From contig CAMHBE010000029.1 in assembly GCA_946183095.1 (NCBI GenBank), positions 1 to 11,463 of the forward strand: a stretch of DNA of 11,463 bases. The letters are read 5' to 3'. This DNA comes from an uncultured Clostridia bacterium (lineage in GTDB: Bacteria; Bacillota; Clostridia; Oscillospirales; Ruminococcaceae). The notes beneath the pieces are model-generated. The model made no database searches, was not told the DNA's origin, and worked only from the letters and a program-made list of their open reading frames with translations. The position numbers and the translations under genes are program-made. Shown here piece after piece: positions 1 to 5,679 of the stretch; the stretch's first letter is position 1; every line of letters begins with the position of its first letter.

Positions 1-112
1 GTCGGAGGATCCCACATACATAACCACATACAACAACGCCAGAAGCCTTATCAGACGCATCGACCGCGATGAGCTTTTGCAGGCGCTCGTGAAGAACTAT
101 CTCGGCGAATAA
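1..112 (+). CDS. C-terminal end of an unidentified protein (partial)
   Basis: An open frame enters from the left edge (codons from base 2) and ends at TAA 110-112, giving 36 residues that finish ...[14 protein letters not shown]. The tail is charged and probably helical. A good intrinsic terminator begins 22 bases after the stop, which supports this as the real end of a plus-strand gene converging on the gene ending at 171. Too little is visible to name a family, and I recognise none. Confidence 0.6.
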   Translation, partial: SEDPTYITTYNNARSLIRRIDRDELLQALVKNYLGE

Positions 113-134
113 AAGCGTATCGGTAATAAATCAG

Positions 135-168
135 CCCGCAGAGGATCGTCTCCGCGGGTTTTTATTTT
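135..168 (+). terminator. Rho-independent terminator after the left-edge gene
   Basis: CCCGC (135-139) pairs with GCGGG (154-158). One A/C mismatch follows, then GAG/CTC extends the stem around a short loop. The stem runs directly into TTTTTATTTTGTTTATTTT on the plus strand. The T-tract lies only on the plus side, so it ends the rightward gene. The minus-strand gene stopping at 171-173 would read into the hairpin without a T-tract of its own. Confidence 0.85.
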
Positions 169-170
169 GT

Positions 171-1010
171 TTATTTTGTGCATTCCCTCACAGCGTCGAT
201 GACCCATGAGTATTCGGGAAAATCGTTCCGTATGCGCTTTTCGCAGCGCCCGATAAATCCCGCCCGCCAGTCGTCATTGTCACGCATTGCCTGTTTCGCG
301 CCCCAGAGGTGGGTGTAGTTATCCTGTGAGATGAACAGCTTGTCCATGTCCATGAGCGTATCCACGGGCGTTCCGGTGAACGCACAGAGCATTGCAAGGA
401 GCCGCTGTTCGGCAAATACCATCCTGCATAGCCTGTCATCGCATTTGTCGCGGGATGCCGCTTTCATGAACGCAATGGACTGATTTGCGTAGAAAAGCCT
501 GAATGACCCGTCGGGAATGTACAGGAAAGCCGTGTTGCAGGGAAGCACCGAAAGATCGAGCTTGTCAAGCATCGGAAAATCACGCACGCCGAAGAGATAA
601 GGGTCTGGGTAAATGTCGGGGGAGAGGTATTCGCGGTGCGCGGCAGTTACCGCCGTATCTGAGAGTTCAAGCTTTTTCCATACGATAAGGTCTTCATCCA
701 CAAGTGCGGCATTTTCGGAGATATCCCGCAGCGCGATAAGTTTTCCCGCTGCCCAGAACATATCCGGGTTGATGCCCTCCGTATCGCACGGTATCAGTTC
801 CAGCACACTGTCCCACACCTTGTCGAGACCGTTTTTGCGGTAATACTCCGCCGCTATGCGGTCCGTAACCATAAAGATCGCGCCGTTCATCTTACGCCAT
901 TCGAGTGCCGATATAACAGTGCAGAGCAGTGAGAACCGTTCTGCACCGTATTCCGCACCCGGATGCCGCGAGAAAAACGGCGCTGTTGAATTTACATGGA
1001 TCCCGTTCAT
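171..1010 (-). CDS. Glycosyltransferase-like protein, DUF6734-type
   Basis: The product is 279 aa with no signal peptide or membrane segment, so it is probably cytosolic. The open frame extends upstream to 1280, but that part is the antisense shadow of the neighbouring repeats (Arg/Gln-rich). I place the start at ATG 1010, which overlaps the previous stop as ATGA and implies coupled translation. Visible motifs suit a GT-A-like fold: LEWRK (36-40), VTD (48-50), FWAAGK (85-90), the DxD-like VDEDLIVW (104-111, D105/D107), PCNTAFL (157-163), EQRLL (201-205) and YTHLWGAK (232-239). This order resembles what I remember of DUF6734, a glycosyltransferase-like family of uncertain function; the assignment is from memory. 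It is the second gene of a two-gene cassette with the Gly-Ser-Phe/Tyr repeat protein, so that protein is an obvious candidate substrate. No acceptor or sugar donor can be read from the sequence. Confidence 0.75.
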   Translation of the reverse strand: MNGIHVNSTAPFFSRHPGAEYGAERFSLLCTVISALEWRKMNGAIFMVTDRIAAEYYRKNGLDKVWDSVLELIPCDTEGINPDMFWAAGKLIALRDISENAALVDEDLIVWKKLELSDTAVTAAHREYLSPDIYPDPYLFGVRDFPMLDKLDLSVLPCNTAFLYIPDGSFRLFYANQSIAFMKAASRDKCDDRLCRMVFAEQRLLAMLCAFTGTPVDTLMDMDKLFISQDNYTHLWGAKQAMRDNDDWRAGFIGRCEKRIRNDFPEYSWVIDAVRECTK

Positions 1011-1996
1011 ATCAGATCTATCCCATAACCGTATGCGTTCAGAGGACAGGACGACAGGTTTATGAGCGTCCGTCTGTACTCCTCTGCCGTAATGACCGCG
1101 CCTGTCACGCTGCTGCGGTAACTGCCGTTTTCCGCGAAGAAGCGGTCTATGCCGCCGAAGCTTCCGAAACTGCCGAAGCTGCCGGTTTGCCACAGTCTGC
1201 CGAAGTTTCCGAAACTGCCGAGATTGCCGTAACTGCCGACGATGTTGTAGCTGTAGGACCCGAGGGTGAAAGTTCCCCACGCGAAGGAGCCGACAAACAG
1301 CCCCTTGTATGAGCCGTAGCCCGCGAAGCTGCCAAGCAGACCCGGCGTGTTCAGGAATGAAAGATACGAGCCGCCCGAGAGCATTGAGCCGAAAGAGTAA
1401 GAGCCGCCGTAGCCGAACAGTGTGTAGAGGTTCAGCGAGCCGAGCAGACCCGTGATACCTGAGCCGCCGGCACCGAATGTGTATGAACTGTTGAGCCGTT
1501 TCCTGAAAGAGCCGTAAAGACCGCCGGAGGATGACAGGGCTTGTCCGGTGAGCAGTGCAGTGTATGAGCCTGCACCGTAGCCGGAAGAAGCAGTATCGCC
1601 GGAGAAAACAGCACCGGGCATTCTGAAAGAGCTTGCCGCCCGGAACGAGGAAACATTGCCCGTGTAAACTACAGGCTCGGTGATCCCCGCCGCTGCCGCT
1701 TTCTTTGCGGGAATGCTTATTTTCTGCGCAATAACGGGTTCGGCCAGTTCGGTAAGGTCTTTCTTTGTCGGGTTCACGCCGAACGCGAATTCGAGCTGTC
1801 TGCCGATATCACCGTTGGTATCAATGGTGGAAAGGCGGTCAAGGATACCGTTCTCCCCGATGTCGGAGAGCCAGCCGTGTAGGCTGCCGCCGAGGAAATA
1901 CCCAATGAGCGCCGCCGTATCGAAGTTATCGCGGAGTTCTCTGATATTGCCGATCTTTTTTCCGTTCAGCCACAGATACCAACTGCTGTTCTTCAC
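1007..1996 (-). CDS. Gly-Ser-Phe/Tyr repeat protein with helical N-terminal module
   Basis: A 329-aa protein of unknown function. The start is GTG 1996, ten bases after AAAGGTGG. Residues 5-75 (WYLWLNGKKIGNIRELRDNF, then YFLGGSL.GWL and LEFAFGV) look like a compact alpha-helical module; I recall similar 'LRENF...YF..G.L..WL' modules in other Firmicutes proteins but cannot name the family. Residues 76-110 are a Lys/Ala/Pro linker. Residues 117-293 are low-complexity, about twenty Ser-Phe or Ser-Tyr pairs usually preceded by Gly (for example 236-238, 246-248, 254-256, 260-262, 272-280), with few charged residues. The tail (294-329) regains normal composition with ITAEEYRRTLINLSSCPLNA and ends YGYGIDLI. 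There is no signal peptide. It is first in a cassette with the glycosyltransferase-like gene, under a strong promoter. Possible roles, all inferred: a modified repeat substrate, a structural or condensate-forming scaffold, or a peptide precursor with leader and core. Confidence 0.8.
   Translation of the reverse strand: MKNSSWYLWLNGKKIGNIRELRDNFDTAALIGYFLGGSLHGWLSDIGENGILDRLSTIDTNGDIGRQLEFAFGVNPTKKDLTELAEPVIAQKISIPAKKAAAAGITEPVVYTGNVSSFRAASSFRMPGAVFSGDTASSGYGAGSYTALLTGQALSSSGGLYGSFRKRLNSSYTFGAGGSGITGLLGSLNLYTLFGYGGSYSFGSMLSGGSYLSFLNTPGLLGSFAGYGSYKGLFVGSFAWGTFTLGSYSYNIVGSYGNLGSFGNFGRLWQTGSFGSFGSFGGIDRFFAENGSYRSSVTGAVITAEEYRRTLINLSSCPLNAYGYGIDLI
1118..1648 (-). repeat. In-frame Gly-Ser-aromatic repeat tract
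   Basis: This is the coding stretch for residues 117-293 of the repeat protein. Protein-level units are G-S-F or G-S-Y. They are spaced 8 residues apart at 162, 170, 178 and 186, then 5 to 13 residues apart, ending in GSFGSFGSFGG (272-282). At the DNA level a 15-base word (TTCCGAAACTGCCGA on the plus strand) occurs at 1162-1176 and again at 1207-1221, exactly 45 bases apart. The repeats are otherwise diverged in sequence. Confidence 0.85.
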
Positions 1997-2038
1997 CCGG
2001 CGCTCACCACCTTTCGCGTAAAATATCTCACTTTGTAA

Positions 2039-2091
2039 GCTCAGAGTATATTACTGTATGGAATAAATAACACAAAAATTCCATTCTGAGC
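2039..2091 (-). promoter_or_regulatory. Structured 5' leader of the repeat-protein cassette
   Basis: On the minus-strand RNA, GCUCAGAAUGGAAU (2091-2078) can pair in two consecutive blocks. AUGGAAU pairs with AUUCCAU (2064-2058) around a 13-nt loop, and GCUCAGA pairs with UCUGAGC (2045-2039). A 12-nt bulge lies between the blocks on the 3' arm. The structure starts about ten bases after the predicted transcription start and ends about 42 bases before the GTG start codon. It could stabilise the mRNA, act as a cis-regulatory element, or be the DNA site of a dimeric regulator. No known riboswitch consensus was recognised. Confidence 0.55.
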
Positions 2092-2107
2092 ATAATATTA
2101 TTTACTC

Positions 2108-2136
2108 ATTATAGCACAAAATAGTGTATAATGCAA
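2108..2136 (-). promoter_or_regulatory. Sigma-A promoter of the repeat-protein/glycosyltransferase cassette
   Basis: Read on the minus strand: TTGCAT (2136-2131), a 17-base spacer, then TATAAT (2113-2108) preceded by TGC, which makes an extended -10. The predicted start of transcription is near 2101, giving a leader of about 105 nt before the GTG at 1996. The -10 is a perfect consensus and the -35 matches at four of six positions. This indicates that the cassette is transcribed independently of spoIIE. Confidence 0.85.
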
Positions 2137-2174
2137 TAGAAAAATGAAAATTTTAGCAAAAAAGCGGGCATTTT

Positions 2175-4457
2175 TCACCGTATTATTTTCGCTCCGATAA
2201 CGGTCATATCGTCGTCGCACCCTTTTTCAGCGGATAACCGCAGAGCCTCACCGACAGTCGTGATGATCTTCTCGATATCGGGGTGACGGTCACGCATGAC
2301 TATCTTTTCGAGCCACTGCTTGTCGATATTTGCGCCGTCGCTGGTCAGTATTATGATATCGCCCTCCGATAGCCGGAACCTCTTTTCGGTCATTTCGGTG
2401 CCGAATCCCACGCCGAGCGGCAGACCGCCTTCCTTTATCTCGGCAAAGGTGTCGCCGCACCGTATATAGGCTGCCGCACCACCCGCTTTGCGAAGTGTCA
2501 CGTCACCGGTGTTGAGGTCGATGCGGCAGAGGTCGAGGGTAGCGAAGCTCTCATCGGGGGATTTCACCATGAGCGACGTGTTTATCATTTCAAGTGCGGG
2601 TCCGGGGTCGATGCCGGCTTTGAGCAGCTTTATCAGCATACTGCACGAGAAAGCGCTGTCGATGCGCGCACGGCTGCCGGAACCCATACCGTCGGACAGT
2701 ATCAGGTAAGCGCTGCCGCGCCCGTCATTGAAACATTCCGCACAGTCCCCGCTTGTTCTGCGGCCCTGCTTGTTTTTGCTGAAAACGGCGGTCTGTATGT
2801 CGCAGGCCGAGCGTTCGGATACCGTGATGTGGACTTTTCCGCCGCATTCGCTGACAACGGGCAGGTCAAAGACCTTGTGCAGAGCGAAAGCGAGCCTGTC
2901 CGCAAGTTCCTCGCGCGATATGTCCGGCAGTCCCTGCCCGTAGGCGTCTATGCACATCCTGTCCTCTATTATCAGCGCTATGACCGATACATCCCTGCAT
3001 CCCGCCTCCGCAAAGACTTTTTCGGCTTCTGCGGAGGCATATTCGTCGAAAGCATCGTTTCGTTCAAGCTCTTCCGACATCTTCCGCAGCATCGTTTCGG
3101 TAGCGCCGAGCTGGCTGGTGAGAACGTTTCGCATCTCGCTGACCTTGCGGGCATTCCCGACGGCTGAGCAGTACACCGCGTACTGCTTGTTGAGCGCAGC
3201 CGCGAGTTCACTGCGTCTTGTGCATACCGAAAGCAGGTGTCCGTCAAGCGCGCTCTCGTTCACGAAACCGCCGGTTTTCAGCATTCCTACCGCCTTGTTC
3301 ATGATATCCGCGGTGTCGTTGTACATCTGCCCCCAGCAGGTCATGTTGCCGCGGCAGTTACCGCATACGCTGTCGGCAGCCTTGGTATATACCCACGAGA
3401 TATCGTTCAGGTTCTCCTTTTCGAGAGCGTCGGCAGTCCGTATAACGGCATTTCGCATCTCCTCAACAGCGCTGCTCATGTTCCCGAGACGTTTCCCGAA
3501 AGCGGCGAAGGGTGCGGGAGAAGAAACGATCCTCGCCCGTCCGATAAGCGCCGAGAAGGGCGAGAACCTTTCGGGTACTGCCATGAACAGAGCCGCCGCA
3601 CCCGCGCAGGATAAAGCAGCGATACCGCCGGCGGGGGTGATCCCAGTTATCAGCATACCACCGCCGATAGTCGCAATGAACGCGCAGGCGCGGGTAATGC
3701 GCCCGTACCTGTCGAACAGCATTATCACGGGTGCAGTGACGGAGAGCAGTATGCAGGAAGCGGTAAGGTCGGCATTTCCCGCAGCTATCCCCGCTGATGA
3801 GAGCACCGCGCATACCGCCGCACCCGCGCTCGTTTTTATTTCCGAAGCGCAGAGTATAGCCAGCGACGACACGAATACCCCGACATTCAGCACGCCGATG
3901 TTAAGGCTGGTCAGCGCCGCGGTAAGCAGTACGAACAGCACACTGAGCGCGGCGGAGATACCTGTCTGCCGTTTCCCGGTCATTACTCTGATACCCGCAC
4001 GGTGCAGCTTGTCCGCGCAGTACAGATATACTCCCGATATCACGGCGAATGCAGCGGAAATAAAGATATCATACACGCCGTTCGCGCCGAAGATGTTCGC
4101 GAAGAACACGCAGACACCTGCCGCAGCCGACAGAACGAGCCGTGATATCACTGTTCGTGACGCTCCCGGTATCAGTCCGATAATGAGCCTTGTCAGCGCA
4201 ATGATACCCATTGCGGCTATATAGGCGGCAGTGACCGAAGCACCTGCGTTGATGAAATAACCGACAGCGGCTCCCACGAATACGAACACACATTCTATGC
4301 CGCCGAATATCCCCACGCCTGCGGCGGCGAACGGCGCGGGATATCCGAACAGCCTGCACAGTCCGAGGAGCAGACCTCCCGCGAACAGTATGGCTCCCCG
4401 CAAAATGCCGATATCCCTTTCTCCGGCAGCGGACTTTGAAGTTATCGTCCTTTCCAT
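2175..4457 (-). CDS. spoIIE: Stage II sporulation protein E (PP2C-type phosphatase)
   Basis: In Bacillus this membrane phosphatase dephosphorylates the anti-anti-sigma factor SpoIIAA to release sigma-F in the forespore, and it also acts at the asymmetric septum. The product here is 760 aa. I chose ATG 4457, eight bases after AAAGGA; the frame stays open to 4583, but that would run into rsmA and lacks such a site. Residues 18 to about 300 are a series of hydrophobic segments. A linker follows with a Cys cluster (C365, C368, C374 in VCGNCRGNMTCWGQM). The C-terminal PP2C domain covers about 545-760, with SDGMGSGSRA (metal-binding D589), LTSDGANID (D707) and CDDDMTVIG (D748-D750). The length is slightly below Bacillus SpoIIE (about 827 aa). 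Its presence points to a sporulating lineage, although some relatives keep the gene without visible spores. Other sporulation genes are not in the window. Confidence 0.95.
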   Translation of the reverse strand: MERTITSKSAAGERDIGILRGAILFAGGLLLGLCRLFGYPAPFAAAGVGIFGGIECVFVFVGAAVGYFINAGASVTAAYIAAMGIIALTRLIIGLIPGASRTVISRLVLSAAAGVCVFFANIFGANGVYDIFISAAFAVISGVYLYCADKLHRAGIRVMTGKRQTGISAALSVLFVLLTAALTSLNIGVLNVGVFVSSLAILCASEIKTSAGAAVCAVLSSAGIAAGNADLTASCILLSVTAPVIMLFDRYGRITRACAFIATIGGGMLITGITPAGGIAALSCAGAAALFMAVPERFSPFSALIGRARIVSSPAPFAAFGKRLGNMSSAVEEMRNAVIRTADALEKENLNDISWVYTKAADSVCGNCRGNMTCWGQMYNDTADIMNKAVGMLKTGGFVNESALDGHLLSVCTRRSELAAALNKQYAVYCSAVGNARKVSEMRNVLTSQLGATETMLRKMSEELERNDAFDEYASAEAEKVFAEAGCRDVSVIALIIEDRMCIDAYGQGLPDISREELADRLAFALHKVFDLPVVSECGGKVHITVSERSACDIQTAVFSKNKQGRRTSGDCAECFNDGRGSAYLILSDGMGSGSRARIDSAFSCSMLIKLLKAGIDPGPALEMINTSLMVKSPDESFATLDLCRIDLNTGDVTLRKAGGAAAYIRCGDTFAEIKEGGLPLGVGFGTEMTEKRFRLSEGDIIILTSDGANIDKQWLEKIVMRDRHPDIEKIITTVGEALRLSAEKGCDDDMTVIGAKIIR

Positions 4458-4498
4458 TTTCAACATCCTTTCGGTTTTATGGTACTGTGATACAGACC

Positions 4499-4531
4499 AT
4501 TCTACCACATGGACGCTGAAAAACGTGTCGG
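4499..4531 (-). promoter_or_regulatory. Candidate Spo0A-type promoter of spoIIE
   Basis: On the minus strand, TAGAAT (4504-4499) makes a good -10, five of six to consensus, with the spoIIE ATG 42 bases downstream of it. No -35 is visible at the normal 17 bases, but CCGACA (4531-4526) sits 21 bases upstream. The same bases read TGTCGGA on the plus strand (4526-4532), one mismatch from the Spo0A box TGTCGAA. Spacing of 21-22 bp with a 0A box over the -35 is known for the Bacillus spoIIE and spoIIG promoters. The match is suggestive, not proof. Confidence 0.5.
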
Positions 4532-4545
4532 AAAAAAGGGATATG

Positions 4546-5406
4546 TTATTTTCTGTGTGAAATTTTATCGCAGATAGCTGCAAGATCCTCCATTTTCAGT
4601 TCTTCCGGTCGCACAGTCGGCTTTATCCCGCATTCTTCGAGCATTTCCGCAAGCTCCTGCTTAGGTATGCCCGTTTCGGCGCTGAGAGGGTTGAGCATCT
4701 GCTTGCGGCGCTGTGCGAACGCCGACCTTACAATGCGGAAGAACAGCTTTTCGTCTGCGACCGCATAATTCGCGCTGCCTCCCACATCGAGACGTATAAC
4801 GGCGCTGTCAACATTCGGCGCAGGCATGAAGCTGCCCCTGCCCACTCTGAACAGCATCTTCGGGGTGCTGTAGTACCGCACCGCTGCCGTAACAGCCCCG
4901 CATTCGCGCGTTCCCATTTCGGCGCATAACCTGTCAGCGGCTTCTTTCTGCACCATTACTGTTATCGCCGTGACCGGGAGCCTTTCTTCGAGCAGCTTCA
5001 TTATCACGGGTGAAGTGATGTAGTACGGCAGGTTAGCGCAGACGTATATCCTGTCGTACCCGTCGAGTTTCTCCCGTATCAGAGCGTTCATGTCTGTTTT
5101 CAGCACGTCTGCGAAAACTGTCTCGACGTTGCCGAACTCCGCGAGGGTTTCCGCGAGTACAGGTCTGAGCCGTTCGTCTATCTCTATCGCAAGTACCTTG
5201 TCACAGCGCTTCGCAAGCTCTTTCGTGAGCACGCCCACGCCTGTACCTATCTCTATCGCCGCTGTGCCTTTTTCGCACCCGCCCAGTTCAGCTATCCTCG
5301 GACAAACGGTGGGATTTATCAGGAAATTCTGTCCCAGCGACTTTGAGAATGTGAACCCGTGCCGCTGCATGACATCTTTGATAGTGCTGATATTCGTAAG
5401 TTCCAT
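4546..5406 (-). CDS. rsmA: 16S rRNA (adenine1518/1519-N6)-dimethyltransferase
   Basis: RsmA/KsgA uses S-adenosylmethionine to dimethylate two adjacent adenines in helix 45 of 16S rRNA late in 30S assembly. The chosen start, ATG 5406, gives 286 aa, close to Bacillus KsgA (about 292). An upstream in-frame GTG at 5439 would add 11 residues encoded by the GC hairpin and is unlikely. Key motifs are FSKSLGQNFLI (20-30), the SAM-binding IEIGTGVG (51-58), acidic AIEID (73-77), the catalytic NLPYYI (125-130), FMPAPNVDSAV (193-203), FAQRRK (230-235) and RPEEL (266-270). The ribosome binding site is weak (CGAGAT). The gene stands between the multi-hairpin region and spoIIE; no strong promoter was found for it, so it may be read partly from the upstream operon. 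Confidence 0.96.
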   Translation of the reverse strand: MELTNISTIKDVMQRHGFTFSKSLGQNFLINPTVCPRIAELGGCEKGTAAIEIGTGVGVLTKELAKRCDKVLAIEIDERLRPVLAETLAEFGNVETVFADVLKTDMNALIREKLDGYDRIYVCANLPYYITSPVIMKLLEERLPVTAITVMVQKEAADRLCAEMGTRECGAVTAAVRYYSTPKMLFRVGRGSFMPAPNVDSAVIRLDVGGSANYAVADEKLFFRIVRSAFAQRRKQMLNPLSAETGIPKQELAEMLEECGIKPTVRPEELKMEDLAAICDKISHRK

Positions 5407-5425
5407 AGTTTTATCTCGTGTGCGT

Positions 5426-5453
5426 CTGCCCCCCGTCACAGGGCGGGGGGCAG
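5426..5453 (-). repeat. Perfect 10-bp GC hairpin in the rsmA leader
   Basis: CTGCCCCCCG (5426-5435) and CGGGGGGCAG (5444-5453) are exact inverted copies around an 8-base loop. The hairpin ends 19 bases before the rsmA ATG and is followed by ACGCACACGAG on the minus strand and TATATGTC on the plus strand. Neither side has a T-tract, so it is not a standard intrinsic terminator. It is drawn on the minus strand only because rsmA is the nearest gene; the inverted repeat itself is strand-symmetric. Confidence 0.75.
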
Positions 5454-5481
5454 TATATGTCTTCAGCGTGTCAATAAAGTA

Positions 5482-5630
5482 GGTGCAGCGGCGCGTTCGC
5501 GCTTTGTCTTTTCGGGCAATTTATTTTGCGTGCGTCCTGCACGCTTTGGATTGCCCTGTCAATGCTTCCTGCATTGGCAGACGGCACAAGGGCTACGCGC
5601 CCTTGACCTGCGGCAGCCTAACGCTGCACC
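5482..5630. repeat. Nested multi-hairpin palindromic element
   Basis: The 273-base gap between rsmA and the U32 gene is mostly filled by consecutive inverted repeats. An outer stem GGTGCAGCG (5482-5490) pairs with CGCTGCACC (5622-5630). Inside lie: GCGC/GCGC (5491-5502); GGGCAAT (5514-5520) with ATTGCCC (5550-5556) enclosing GCGTGC/GCACGC (5528-5544); CAATGC/GCATTG (5560-5576), extendable to ten pairs with one U-G wobble in plus-strand RNA; CAAGGGC/GCCCTTG (5587-5605); and GCAGC/GCTGC (5613-5627), which competes with the outer stem. Four of the inner hairpins have 5-base loops. The plus-strand reading frame across it has no homology I can defend. It could be a dispersed REP-like element or an expressed structured RNA. 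Confidence 0.7.
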
Positions 5631-5679
5631 GAAATATTTTTTAATTCAGATAAGGCTTTTTTGACAGACTGATGTCTTA

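Noticed and set aside
1011..1280. N-terminal extension of the glycosyltransferase-like gene by 90 residues
   Set aside because: It is an Arg/Gln-rich antisense-frame artefact of the Gly-Ser-Phe repeats, overlaps the upstream gene, and a coupled ATGA start exists at 1010.
1118..1648. CRISPR array or tandem satellite
   Set aside because: Repeats are in frame, protein-level and diverged, with no uniform direct repeats and unique spacers.
2148..2174. Possible terminator after spoIIE
   Set aside because: Only an A/T-only stem around TGCCCGC can be drawn; there is no GC stem before the T-run.
2950..4224. 424-codon plus-strand open frame opposite spoIIE
   Set aside because: It lies wholly antisense to a well-supported gene. 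Its Ala/Ser-rich translation has no domain and it has no ribosome binding site.
4458..4583. 42-residue upstream extension of SpoIIE
   Set aside because: It would overlap the rsmA end and cross the likely promoter. ATG 4457 has AAAGGA at ideal spacing and gives the expected cytoplasmic N-terminus.
5445..5475. rsmA promoter from TTGACA (minus strand, 5473-5468) and TATACT
   Set aside because: The two hexamers are only 11 bases apart, and no suitable partner lies at 16-18 bases for either.
5359..5664. 101-codon plus-strand open frame over the palindrome element
   Set aside because: It overlaps the rsmA start and runs through the inverted repeats. No credible ribosome binding site or domain; an open frame through palindromes is expected by chance.
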